The notes: generated by a model not told the origin, from the sequence alone. A DNA stretch of 12,920 nucleotides from Niastella sp. (GCA_021154515.1 JAJKIL010000002.1:1-12920); one strand, 5' to 3'. Shown: positions 1 to 7,209, numbered from the stretch's first letter. Made by a program: numbers and translations.

Positions 1-781
1 AGGTGAGTATTGTTGTTTGCTCGGGCATAAACATGCCCTGATAATTGATAATTCCTCTTGTAAACTCAACAATGTTATTTTTTGAAGCACCTGGCGCCAG
101 GTAAGAAGGAAATCCTGTTATACCATCTACCGGTTTCAGGGCGGCAAAGTTTAATTTATTTACCGGGTTAATTTTATTATCATAGGTACATTTATAATAC
201 CTGGTAGTATTGTATGCCGCAGAGGGGTTGCCATAATGTACTTCAGCAACGTTATTATCCTTTATCAAAAAAGTGTCGGTTAACTGGTTGGGACCCGAGC
301 CTGGGTAAAAGGAACTGTTTTTTACCAGTATTTTGTCGGTAGCATACGTGTATTCGCGGGTGGAATAGCTTGAATTGCCGGTGAATATTACTGAATCATT
401 GATCACCTGCCCCGCATTGTTAAATCTAAAATACGTCACTTCTATTCCCAGGCTGACTGCGGGGGTGGTGTTGCTGGCTTTAAAAGAATTTTTCTCTGTG
501 CCGTTATAATAGTATTGAAAGCTATCTACCGGTGTAACGATCAGGGTGCCGGTTGATTGGTCACCTGTTGAAAAAATAAATTTATTAAGCCGTTGCTGGT
601 CGTCATATGTAAAATCAATGACCATACTCTTATTTGCCGGCTGAGAGGAAACATGCTGTATAACTCTCGAAATACGCAGTATTGTAGCGTTGGGGTTTGT
701 AGTGTCGTTGTGGGATTTGTGACAGGAAAACAAAACCAAAGGGAATAATAATATCCCGAGGTTACGGATCAGCGGTTGCAT
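1..781 (-). CDS. Putative lipoprotein, partial (C-terminus beyond the left edge)
   Basis: An open reading frame runs from an ATG at 781 down to base 1 without a stop, giving 260 residues and continuing outside the window. The N-terminus reads MQPLIRNLGILLFPLVLFSC, a charged start followed by a hydrophobic stretch and a lipobox-like LFSC with Cys20, so signal peptidase II processing and a lipid anchor in the envelope are expected. The mature part is rich in Asn, Thr, Ser and Tyr, with YDDQQRLNKF, FRFNNAGQV and YTYATDK segments. These resemble the repeated tyrosine-rich beta-strand units of many Bacteroidota surface lipoproteins (DUF4595-like or RHS/YD-like), but I do not recognise a specific family. 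It lies on the same strand as dnaK but is separated from it by a strong terminator, so it is probably transcribed separately. The function is unknown; only the lipoprotein call is well supported. Confidence 0.72.
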   Translation of the reverse strand, partial: MQPLIRNLGILLFPLVLFSCHKSHNDTTNPNATILRISRVIQHVSSQPANKSMVIDFTYDDQQRLNKFIFSTGDQSTGTLIVTPVDSFQYYYNGTEKNSFKASNTTPAVSLGIEVTYFRFNNAGQVINDSVIFTGNSSYSTREYTYATDKILVKNSSFYPGSGPNQLTDTFLIKDNNVAEVHYGNPSAAYNTTRYYKCTYDNKINPVNKLNFAALKPVDGITGFPSYLAPGASKNNIVEFTRGIINYQGMFMPEQTTILT

Positions 782-909
782 AATAGGGTTAATTTTTTTT
801 AATTGGCTGCAAGCTAGCAACGGAGTTTGGTCCTTAAAATTCAAATAAATATTCGCGTTGAATTAGCCCAAAACGGTCAGCAGGCGAATATGGATATCAT
901 TTAAAAACA

Positions 910-937
910 AAACCCTTCCGGCTAACCGGAAGGGTTT
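910..937 (-). terminator. Rho-independent terminator downstream of dnaK
   Basis: A perfect 12-bp stem (AAACCCTTCCGG and its complement) closes a 4-base CTAA loop. On the minus strand it is followed by a T-rich run (TTGTTTTTAA). It starts about 25 bases after the dnaK stop. The plus-strand side is also AT-rich, so some bidirectional activity is possible, but no plus-strand gene ends here. Confidence 0.85.
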
Positions 938-961
938 GTTATTTATTGTAATCCTCGTCCC

Positions 962-2878
962 TTATTTCACTTCTTCAAACTCGGCGTCGGTTACATTTTC
1001 GCCGCCACCGCCGTTGTTACCGCCCTGCTGCTGGTTGCCACCGGCTCCGGGTTGTTCGCCACCAGGCTGCTGGCCTTGTGTAGCTTTGTACAACTCTTCG
1101 CTGGCTGCTGTCCAGGCATTGTTCATTTCGGTTGAAGCCGCATCAATGGCTTCAATGTCCTGTGACTTGTGCGCTTCTTTCAATTTGTTCAACGCATTTT
1201 CAATAGGCGCTTTTTTATCGGCCGGGATCTTGTCACCATATTCCTTCAGTTGTTTTTCTGTTTGGAAGATCAAACTGTCGGCCTGGTTGATCTTGTCGAT
1301 CTTTTCGCGGGCAGCCTTGTCACTGGTTTCATTGGCCTTTGCTTCGGCTTTCATTTTTTCAATCTCCTCTTTGCTTAAACCGCTACCGGCTTCAATCCGG
1401 ATCTTTTGTTCTTTACCAGTGCCCTGGTCTTTCGCTGTTACATGCAGGATACCGTTGGCGTCGATGTCGAAAATAACTTCGATCTTAGGCATACCGCGTG
1501 GTGCAGGTGGAATGTCTGTCAACTGGAAGCGACCGAGGCTTTTGTTCTGGTTAGCCAGCGGACGTTCGCCTTGCAGTACATGAATCTCAACACCAGGTTG
1601 ATTATCGCTGGCGGTTGAGAATATTTCTGATTTCTTGGTTGGAATAGTTGTGTTGGCTGTGATCAACGGTGTCATGGCATTACCCAGGGTCTCAATACCC
1701 AGGCTCAGCGGAGTTACGTCGAGCAACAGTACGTCTTTTACTTCACCGGTCAATACCGCACCCTGAATAGCAGCACCTACGGCTACCACTTCATCGGGGT
1801 TCACTCCCTTGTTAGGTTTCTTGCCAAAGAATTTTTCTACTATTTCCTGTACTTTAGGAATACGGGTACTACCACCTACCAGGATCACTTCATCGATCTG
1901 TGAAGTTGATAAACCGGCATCTTTCAACGCCTGCTCACAAGGTTTCAAACAGCGTTCGAATAATTTATCGGCCAGCTGTTCAAATTTGGCGCGGGTTAAT
2001 TTTTTAACCAGGTGTTTAGGTACACCATCGATAGCCGTGATGTAGGGCAGGTTGATCTCTGTTTCTGTTGAAGAAGACAATTCAACCTTGGCTTTTTCAG
2101 CAGCTTCTTTCAAACGCTGTAAGGCCATTGGGTCTTTACGCAGGTCAACAGCTTCTTCATTTTTGAATTCAGCGGCCAGCCAGTCCATGATCACTTTATC
2201 GAAGTCGTCACCACCCAGGTGGGTATCACCATTGGTTGATTTTACTTCAAAAACGCCATCACCCAGTTCCAGTACAGAAATATCGAATGTACCGCCACCA
2301 AGGTCAAATACGGCGATCTTTTGGTCGTGCCTGCCTTTATCGAGACCGTAAGCCAGGGCGGCAGCCGTAGGCTCGTTCACGATACGGCGTACATTTAAAC
2401 CGGCAATTTCACCTGCTTCTTTGGTAGCCTGGCGTTGTGCGTCGTTAAAGTAAGCCGGAACGGTAATTACGGCTTCATTTACTTCCTGACCCAGGTAATC
2501 TTCGGCCGTTTTCTTCATTTTCTGAAGGATCATGGCAGATAATTCCTGGGGTGTATATAAGCGGCCGTCTATGTCAATACGTACCGTATTATTGTCACCT
2601 TTAGCTACTTTGTAGCTCCAATGGCTGATCTCTTCTGTCACCTCGTCAAACCTGCGACCCATGAAACGCTTAACGCTCATGATGGTATTGTGCGGATTGG
2701 TGATAGCCTGGCGTTTAGCCGGATCGCCTACTTTTCTTTCGCCGTTCTTTAAAAAAGCCACTACAGACGGGGTGGTACGGCGTCCCTCGTCATTGGCAAT
2801 TACCACGGGTTCATTACCTTCCATTACTGCCACGCAGCTGTTTGTGGTACCGAGGTCAATTCCTATTATCTTTCCCAT
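962..2878 (-). CDS. dnaK: Molecular chaperone DnaK (Hsp70)
   Basis: This cytoplasmic ATP-dependent chaperone binds exposed hydrophobic peptides and works with DnaJ and GrpE. The 638-residue length is normal for bacterial DnaK. The actin-like ATPase domain opens with GKIIGIDLGTTNSCVAV (phosphate-1 loop) and contains NEPTAAALAYGLDKG, FDLGGGTFDISVLE and VILVGGSTRIPKVQ. The interdomain linker is VLLLDVTPLSLGIETLG, followed by the beta-sandwich substrate-binding domain and a helical lid. The C-terminal tail is rich in Gly, Gln and Asn and ends EFEEVK, the Bacteroidota counterpart of the proteobacterial EEVD end. The ATG at 2878 gives the canonical N-terminus. No grpE or dnaJ adjoins it, so it appears monocistronic: a terminator lies just downstream and a long non-coding stretch upstream. 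A cluster of TGNCA half-sites about 70-110 bases upstream may control it. Long open frames on the opposite strand inside the gene are codon-bias shadows. Confidence 0.98.
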   Translation of the reverse strand: MGKIIGIDLGTTNSCVAVMEGNEPVVIANDEGRRTTPSVVAFLKNGERKVGDPAKRQAITNPHNTIMSVKRFMGRRFDEVTEEISHWSYKVAKGDNNTVRIDIDGRLYTPQELSAMILQKMKKTAEDYLGQEVNEAVITVPAYFNDAQRQATKEAGEIAGLNVRRIVNEPTAAALAYGLDKGRHDQKIAVFDLGGGTFDISVLELGDGVFEVKSTNGDTHLGGDDFDKVIMDWLAAEFKNEEAVDLRKDPMALQRLKEAAEKAKVELSSSTETEINLPYITAIDGVPKHLVKKLTRAKFEQLADKLFERCLKPCEQALKDAGLSTSQIDEVILVGGSTRIPKVQEIVEKFFGKKPNKGVNPDEVVAVGAAIQGAVLTGEVKDVLLLDVTPLSLGIETLGNAMTPLITANTTIPTKKSEIFSTASDNQPGVEIHVLQGERPLANQNKSLGRFQLTDIPPAPRGMPKIEVIFDIDANGILHVTAKDQGTGKEQKIRIEAGSGLSKEEIEKMKAEAKANETSDKAAREKIDKINQADSLIFQTEKQLKEYGDKIPADKKAPIENALNKLKEAHKSQDIEAIDAASTEMNNAWTAASEELYKATQGQQPGGEQPGAGGNQQQGGNNGGGGENVTDAEFEEVK

Positions 2879-2945
2879 ATATGCTGAATTTAATGTTCTC
2901 TTATGGTTATCAATGATTATGCCGTGGGCAGGAAGGATGAAAAAA

Positions 2946-2986
2946 TGTCAGTTCCATGGCAGATGCTGTCATTAATTGGTTGACAG
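2946..2986 (-). promoter_or_regulatory. dnaK: Clustered TGNCA half-sites upstream of dnaK, possible stress operator
   Basis: A perfect inverted repeat CTGTCA-N9-TGACAG occupies 2966-2986, and a second imperfect pair (TGTCA at 2946-2950, TGGCA at 2956-2960) lies nearer the gene, about 68-108 bases before the dnaK ATG. The 9-base spacer is the same as in the CIRCE/HrcA operator, but the arms do not match CIRCE (TTAGCACTC). No good TAnnTTTG -7 box was found between it and the gene. The operator role is inferred from position and symmetry only. Confidence 0.4.
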
Positions 2987-3045
2987 TTAATCTCAAATAG
3001 GCAGTTTGGCGTTCTGAATGCTGCGTTTTAGGTTCACAGTGGCAA

Positions 3046-3090
3046 GGCAGACGGCAGAAGGCAGACGGCAGACGGCAGAAGGCAGAAGGC
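3046..3090 (+). repeat. GGCAGA(C/A) heptamer array (one-armed copy)
   Basis: Six tandem 7-base units of the form GGCAGAC or GGCAGAA run from 3046 to 3087, followed by a partial GGC. This is the same unit that forms the arms of the composite elements at 7040, 8731, 9644 and 11814. No inverted GTCTGCC arm and no terminator hairpin occur nearby, so it looks like a lone or truncated member. Confidence 0.85.
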
Positions 3091-3131
3091 CCTCCTACGC
3101 TAAAACTTGCGCCTCCGCTAAAGCTTCGGCG
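3091..3131 (+). repeat. Two imperfect 20-base direct repeats
   Basis: The segment 3091-3111 (CCTCCTACGCTAAAACTTGC, then G) is repeated in degenerate form at 3112-3131 (CCTCCGCTAAAGCTTCGGCG). It is contiguous with the heptamer array on its left. It is non-coding, and its function is unknown. Confidence 0.55.
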
Positions 3132-3157
3132 ACACACGGACGGCGGGCAAGGCAAAT

Positions 3158-3245
3158 TTCTTCGCAAATCCTTTTAGACTTCTCTTAGAATCCTTGTAGG
3201 CTTCTTCGCAAATTTGCGAAGAACTTGCGAAGAATTTGCGAAGAA
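3158..3245. repeat. 11-base TTTGCGAAGAA repeats with a 22-bp palindrome
   Basis: Three tandem plus-orientation copies lie at 3213-3223, 3224-3234 (one mismatch, C for the first T) and 3235-3245. Two inverted copies (TTCTTCGCAAA) lie at 3158-3168 and 3202-3212. The adjoining inverted and direct copies at 3202-3223 form a perfect 22-bp palindrome. No protein frame that I would trust crosses it. Confidence 0.85.
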
Positions 3246-3379
3246 GGGTAAGCCGTGTCTTTGCTCAGGGGCGAAGGAGACAAGACCCACTTGTTCCTTT
3301 TCAACTCCGTCAACTTTATCAACCCTCCTATCAACCTGCCCACCCAGAACTCTTAACTCCCACTCTTTTCCTGGTTATC

Positions 3380-3419
3380 TTGTCAACTCGTCAACTTGTT
3401 AACTCGTCAACTGGTCAAC
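3380..3419. repeat. Five tandem 8-base T(C/T/G)GT(C/T)AAC units
   Basis: The units are TTGTCAAC, TCGTCAAC, TTGTTAAC, TCGTCAAC and TGGTCAAC, each exactly 8 bases. More degenerate TCAAC-containing copies precede them at about 3302-3340. From 3420 to the next gene at 3656 I see no gene or RNA, only a short 7-bp hairpin around 3602-3621 (TCCCTTT/AAAGGGA) of unknown meaning. Confidence 0.85.
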
Positions 3420-3655
3420 TCGTACTTTTACTACCGCATCACGTATAACTTCCTTTTGTTATTAATTAATGTCTATATATCTTCATGCATTCACAACCCT
3501 ATACCTGCCGGTTATGCGCTGCGGAAGCGATATTTACCGGTAATCTTCAATTTGAACGATTAAATCGTAAGTAGAAACTCTTGGTTTTTGAAATCCGGCA
3601 TTCCCTTTGAAAGTAAAGGGATTGTCAAAACAATGTCCCTTAAAAACAACTCCTT

Positions 3656-4333
3656 ATGGTTTTTCAGTTCTGGGCCTTATTTGCCATTTTAACTGCCTGT
3701 GTTGTCGTTTGCGACAGAAAATTCAACATGTTGCGCGACCTGAGCAAGGCCAGTCCGCGCCCCTATAGCTGGTCGCGGGTACAACTGGCCTGGTGGTCGG
3801 TGATCATTATTACGGCGTTTACCTCTATTATCATTCAAACCGGTCATGCGCCCAACCTGCATCATTCAACCCTTGTGTTACTGGGCATCAGCGCCGGCAC
3901 CACAGCCGTTGCCCGGGTTATTGATCTGGGCGATCAGCAGAATGCGTTGATCTTCCGGCATCAGGACATCAAGACCACCAATTTTTTCTTAGACATTTTA
4001 TCCGATCAAAACGGGGTGAGCATTCAACGGTTCCAGGCCGTTTTATTCAATACCATTTTTGGTATCTGGTTCATTTCATCGGTACTGGGCAACCTGGGCG
4101 ATCCCGGCTTTTGCATGTCCGATTTCGTCAAAGGCGATCCCAACCTGGCTAATTGCCTGCTGCATTCTACCGATTTTTTAATTCCAATTGTCAGCGACAA
4201 TAATTTGATCCTGCTTGGGTTAAGCTCGGCTACCTATGCGGCTTTAAAGATCACAGAAAACAGAGGAACTGCTTCGGAAGCCCTGACGGAAAAAGTGGTG
4301 GATGAAGCCTTGAACACACCTGCACAGGGTTAA
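3656..4333 (+). CDS. Multi-pass membrane protein with internal two-fold repeat
   Basis: This 225-residue inner-membrane protein has hydrophobic segments at about 3-19, 45-62, 70-89, 128-147 and 174-200. The sequence appears duplicated: SRVQLAWW (40-47) followed by LVLLGISAGTTAVARV (73-88) is echoed by QRFQAVLF (124-131) followed by LILLGLSSATYAALKI (184-199). The same R-x-Q anchor thus precedes a membrane segment, followed by an LLG(I/L)S box, in each half. From memory, PYSxxRxQ..W plus 'HRFQ..LLGISSGTYLG' mark a widespread uncharacterised bacterial membrane family; I cannot name it. The soluble stretch between the halves is about 90-123. The gene lies 9 bases before an amidase gene on the same strand, so the two are almost certainly co-transcribed. 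A holin-like or anchoring role beside the amidase is only inference. No good promoter box or ribosome-binding site was seen before the ATG. Confidence 0.85.
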   Translation: MVFQFWALFAILTACVVVCDRKFNMLRDLSKASPRPYSWSRVQLAWWSVIIITAFTSIIIQTGHAPNLHHSTLVLLGISAGTTAVARVIDLGDQQNALIFRHQDIKTTNFFLDILSDQNGVSIQRFQAVLFNTIFGIWFISSVLGNLGDPGFCMSDFVKGDPNLANCLLHSTDFLIPIVSDNNLILLGLSSATYAALKITENRGTASEALTEKVVDEALNTPAQG

Positions 4334-4342
4334 AACGTTTAT

Positions 4343-5080
4343 ATGAACATCACATCAGTAGCTAGTCCCAACTTTACACAGGGAAGAAGGACTTACCGGC
4401 CTGAAGCCATTGTTATTCATATTATGGATGGCACCCTGAAAGGTACCGACGGCTGGTTCATAAGCCCGCTGTCGCAGGTATCGAGCCATTATGGTATTGG
4501 TAAGAACGGCGAAGTACATCAATATGTCGATGAAACTGATACCGCCTGGCATGCCGGCCGTATTCACGATCCTACCTGGCCGCTTATTAAGAAGACCTCC
4601 GACGGCATGTTCATCAATCCCAACTATTACACCATCGGGGTTGAACACGAAGGCAATGAAAGCAGCGAATGGACAGACGCCATGTACGCCACCAGCGCTC
4701 AGTTAATAAGAGGACTTTGCCAGCGTTGGAGCATTCCCGCTGATCGCCTGCATATTATAGGACATCATGAAATTTATTCTTTAAAGAACTGTCCGGGGTT
4801 GAAGGTGGATATGGATAAACTGATCGCCCTGGTTAATGGCAGCACCCAGGTGGTGAACGGACAGATAAGCAAAACCGAAAAGTCTGGCAAGGTAACCACG
4901 CTTACGCGGCTGAACCTGCGGGCCGGTCCGGGCAAAGTGTACAAAATAACGAACATGGTCAATGCCGGCATTCAACTGGCGTATGATGGGTTTACCATGC
5001 AGGGCGAAACAGTAAATGGCAATGGCAAATGGTATTATACTGAGGAGGGGAACTGGTTTTGGAGTGGCGGGGTGAAGTAA
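4343..5080 (+). CDS. N-acetylmuramoyl-L-alanine amidase with C-terminal SH3 domain
   Basis: This 245-residue protein is a zinc amidase of the Amidase_2/PGRP/T7-lysozyme fold, which cuts the lactyl-amide bond between N-acetylmuramic acid and the stem peptide. Expected zinc ligands are His26 (VIHIMDG), His141 (IIGHHEI) and Cys150 (LKNCPG). Lys148, two residues before the Cys, and Tyr50 (SSHYGIG) sit where T7 lysozyme has its catalytic Lys128 and Tyr46. IGVEHEGN (98-105) is the usual core strand. After a linker, residues about 175-245 form a bacterial SH3 domain marked by LNLRAGPG, probably for cell-wall binding. There is no signal peptide, as in phage endolysins and cytoplasmic AmpD-like enzymes, so export, holin help or cytoplasmic recycling are all open. 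It follows the membrane protein gene by 9 bases. An SH3 domain argues against a simple AmpD recycling enzyme. Confidence 0.92.
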   Translation: MNITSVASPNFTQGRRTYRPEAIVIHIMDGTLKGTDGWFISPLSQVSSHYGIGKNGEVHQYVDETDTAWHAGRIHDPTWPLIKKTSDGMFINPNYYTIGVEHEGNESSEWTDAMYATSAQLIRGLCQRWSIPADRLHIIGHHEIYSLKNCPGLKVDMDKLIALVNGSTQVVNGQISKTEKSGKVTTLTRLNLRAGPGKVYKITNMVNAGIQLAYDGFTMQGETVNGNGKWYYTEEGNWFWSGGVK

Positions 5081-5133
5081 TCGGACTACACATTTTCTTA
5101 AAATTGGACTATAAATATAATTCAATGCCTTCT

Positions 5134-5141
5134 TAGCTTTG
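5134..5141 (+). promoter_or_regulatory. Bacteroidota -7 promoter box (TAGCTTTG)
   Basis: TAGCTTTG matches the established TAnnTTTG consensus exactly and lies 26 bases before the acetyltransferase ATG, giving a short leader. A TTG at 5104-5106 is too far upstream to be a well-spaced -33 box, so only the -7 element is supported. Confidence 0.5.
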
Positions 5142-5166
5142 CCATTCGCAAATAGAATTTAAATCC

Positions 5167-5700
5167 ATGAATGTAGATCTGCAACCCACATTGGAAAATG
5201 AGCGTGTTATTTTGCGTCCATTACAACAGCAGGATTTCGAGATGCTCTATAATGTTGCAGCCGACCCTGCAATCTGGCAACAACATCCCAATAAGGATCG
5301 CTGGAAAAAAGACGTATTCAGCACCTTTTTTGAGGGGGCCATTCAAAGCGGCGGCGCATTCCTGGTCATTGACAAAACTACCGGGTTAGCCATTGGCAGT
5401 ACCCGCTTTTATGATTACAACTCCAATGACAATAACATCTTCATCGGCTACACGTTTTATGCCACAGCATACTGGGGTAAAGGGATTAACCTGGCGGTTA
5501 AAGCTTTACTATTGAACTATATTTTTAAATATGTGGATAAGGTTTATTTCCATATTGGAGCAGAAAACATCCGGTCACAAATTGCTATTGCGCGTCTCGG
5601 TGCCATAAAGGTAGGTCAGCAGGAAGTCACCTACTTTGGCGAAACACCTAAGCTGAATTTTGTTTACGAGATCACCAAAGTTGCTGCAAACCTTACATAA
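5167..5700 (+). CDS. GNAT family N-acetyltransferase (RimJ/RimL-like)
   Basis: This 177-residue cytoplasmic protein should transfer an acetyl group from acetyl-CoA to an amine, either a protein N-terminus or a small molecule. The start, LENERVILRPLQQQDFEMLY, is the classic RimJ/RimL-type opening (RLxLRPLxxxD). The acetyl-CoA pyrophosphate-binding motif A is YWGKGIN (102-108) followed by a long helix (LAVKALLLNYIF). The late segment GAENIRSQIAIARLGA is the usual N-x-x-S-x-x-x-x-x-x-LGF/A motif. The length is normal for the family. It has its own -7 box just upstream and is more than 80 bases from the amidase, so it is probably a separate unit. The substrate cannot be told from sequence. Confidence 0.92.
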   Translation: MNVDLQPTLENERVILRPLQQQDFEMLYNVAADPAIWQQHPNKDRWKKDVFSTFFEGAIQSGGAFLVIDKTTGLAIGSTRFYDYNSNDNNIFIGYTFYATAYWGKGINLAVKALLLNYIFKYVDKVYFHIGAENIRSQIAIARLGAIKVGQQEVTYFGETPKLNFVYEITKVAANLT

Positions 5701-5961
5701 GCAATACTACTCGGCTTCTTCTTCTTGACCAATATCAATTCCAGAAATGTACATTGAATAAAAATAGTTTATAACTTGCCGGCATCTTCGGTTTATCCTT
5801 CCTGATTGGGCGTTATAATATTCCGTACAACTACCCTAAAAAGATCAGTAATTCCCGGTTGCTTCCTTTCTCCGTCCCTAAGTAATTTTATTGCAGCCGT
5901 TCTTTAAAAAAATACCTGAAACCATTCTTCCCTAACCGGAAGGTGCATAATTGTAACTGCC
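5701..5961. other. Intergenic region without recognised feature
   Basis: These 261 bases are AT-rich and hold no open frame with family-like sequence, no heptamer repeats and no clear terminator. A partial -7-like TAATTTTA (one mismatch to TAnnTTTG) at about 5883 could serve the following hydrolase gene, but it is too weak to call. Confidence 0.5.
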
Positions 5962-7038
5962 ATGAAGCGTCTTATTACCTGCAGCGATGGAACCTGGAAT
6001 AAACCAGGCAATACCGATCGCGGTCAACGTGTAGAAACAAACGTTGAAAAAATGTATCAATGTATTTGTTCGTACGACAATTCAACGGGGCAACCCATAC
6101 CTCAACTTAAGTTTTACGATAAGGGCATTGGCACCGGCTACTCCTGGAAGGGGAATTTACTGGGTGGCATTACCGGCGCCGGCATTGATAAAAACATTAA
6201 AGACATTTACATTTTCCTTATTACCAATTACGAGCCTGGCGATGAAATTTACCTGTTCGGGTTTAGTCGCGGCGCCTATACGGCCCGCAGCATTGCCGGA
6301 CTGATCCGCAATTGCGGCATTCTGAAACCCGAATACCTGGGCCTGGTTGATAAAGCCTACGAACTGTACCGCATGCGCGATGAATATACCTCACCCGAAT
6401 CGGACATGATGGTGGGGTTTAGAAAACAATACGCCTGGGAAAATGTAACGCCAATAAAATTTATTGGCGTTTGGGACACGGTGGGCAGTCTGGGTATTCC
6501 CCTGCCCTGGTACCGATCCTGGAATATGAAGAGATACCAGTTTCACAATGTAACACTCAGCAGTTCTGTCGAGAACGCTTTTCACGCGCTGGCCATCGAT
6601 GAACGAAGAAAAATGTTCGCGCCTGCTTTATGGCAACTCAGCGATACGGTTAAAAACAATCCCAATCACCCACAACAGGTAGAGCAACGCTGGTTTGCCG
6701 GTGTACATAGTAATATCGGAGGTGGCTATTCCGATACAGGTTTAAGCGATCTGGCCCTGAAATGGCTGGCGGAACAGGCGCATCAAACCGGATTGTGTTA
6801 TGATACCAGGGAATACGAAACTATAAAAGGCAATCCCTGGGGCGAATTGCGCAACTCCTATTCGCCGGCATTCTGGTTCTGGCTACCGGTTTGGCGTTCT
6901 ATAACCCTGAACGATGATACCCGGCAAACCATTGATGAAAGTGTGCTCGACCGCTTTCGGGAAATGTATCAGTATAGACCGAGGAATTTGAGGAAGTATG
7001 TTACTATTGATAATAGTGATAAGCCGGTGTTGGTTTAA
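5962..7038 (+). CDS. DUF2235 alpha/beta hydrolase (Tle1-like phospholipase domain)
   Basis: This 358-residue protein has the DUF2235 pattern throughout: the opening KRLITCSDGTWNKPGN, ETNVEKMY, KFYDKGIGTG, the nucleophile elbow GFSRGAYTAR with Ser102, GVWDTVGSLGIP with Asp172, ALAIDERRKMFAPALW and GVHSNIGGGYSDTGLS with His249. Ser102, Asp172 and His249 are candidate catalytic residues. His249 is the likely general base, while the acid could be another Asp. DUF2235 includes the Tle1 phospholipase effectors of type VI secretion, but many members are free-standing and of unknown substrate. No VgrG, PAAR, Hcp or immunity-like gene adjoins it, and there is no signal peptide, so a role as a housekeeping lipase or hydrolase is equally likely. 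The last part (about 285-358) is less conserved. A heptamer-repeat element starts one base after the stop. Confidence 0.9.
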   Translation: MKRLITCSDGTWNKPGNTDRGQRVETNVEKMYQCICSYDNSTGQPIPQLKFYDKGIGTGYSWKGNLLGGITGAGIDKNIKDIYIFLITNYEPGDEIYLFGFSRGAYTARSIAGLIRNCGILKPEYLGLVDKAYELYRMRDEYTSPESDMMVGFRKQYAWENVTPIKFIGVWDTVGSLGIPLPWYRSWNMKRYQFHNVTLSSSVENAFHALAIDERRKMFAPALWQLSDTVKNNPNHPQQVEQRWFAGVHSNIGGGYSDTGLSDLALKWLAEQAHQTGLCYDTREYETIKGNPWGELRNSYSPAFWFWLPVWRSITLNDDTRQTIDESVLDRFREMYQYRPRNLRKYVTIDNSDKPVLV

Positions 7039-7039
7039 T

Positions 7040-7171
7040 GGCAGACGGCAGATGGCAGACGGCAGAAAGAAAGTCTACATAGAAAATCCCCAGGTGAACA
7101 GTTGCCTGGGGATTTATATTGTGTCATTATTTCGGATTCAAATGTCTGCCTTTTGCCGTCTGCCGTCTGCC
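7040..7171. repeat. Composite heptamer-hairpin-heptamer element, copy A
   Basis: The left arm of GGCAGAC-type heptamers (7040-7066) starts one base after the hydrolase stop. A terminator-like hairpin lies at 7084-7115, followed by an inverted arm of GTCTGCC-type units (7144-7171). The segment just before the right arm contains GGATTCAAAT-GTCTGCC, a divergent match to the 25-base block shared by copies B and C. The right arm ends about 39 bases before the AraC-type gene's ATG. Confidence 0.8.
7084..7115 (+). terminator. Hairpin terminator after the DUF2235 gene
   Basis: A perfect 11-bp stem (AAATCCCCAGG with its complement) closes a 10-base loop. It is followed by an AT-rich but not strictly poly-T tail (TATATTGTGTC), so it is a moderate terminator. 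It is the central part of composite element A. Confidence 0.7.
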
Positions 7172-7209
7172 TTGCAACTTTTCGTATATTTATCTTCAAT
7201 AAACCAACA

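Noticed and set aside
936..1583. A 215-codon plus-strand open frame opposite dnaK
   Set aside because: It lies wholly antisense to the C-terminal part of dnaK, is rich in Pro, Ser and Cys without family-like sequence, and includes the dnaK terminator. It is a shadow of dnaK codon usage.
3046..3090. CRISPR array
   Set aside because: The units are 7 bases long and contiguous, with no unique spacers and no cas genes nearby.
2910..3167. An 85-codon minus-strand open frame upstream of dnaK
   Set aside because: Much of it is translated heptamer repeat (FCRLPSAFCRLP), which stays open because the repeat has no stops. Similar 'CRLPSA' peptides appear at every array in the window.
4355..5125. Minus-strand open frames opposite the amidase gene (4355-4648, 4774-4971 and 4781-5125)
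   Set aside because: All are antisense to a clearly conserved amidase and have no domain or promoter signals.
5080..5166. Terminator after the amidase gene
   Set aside because: Only a weak direct similarity (TCGGACTAC/TTGGACTAT) was found, with no stable stem followed by a T-run.
7102..7209. Upstream extension of the AraC-type gene
   Set aside because: These codons translate the terminator loop and inverted repeat arm. Family N-termini start near the ATG at 7210, and a near-consensus -7 box lies within the extension.
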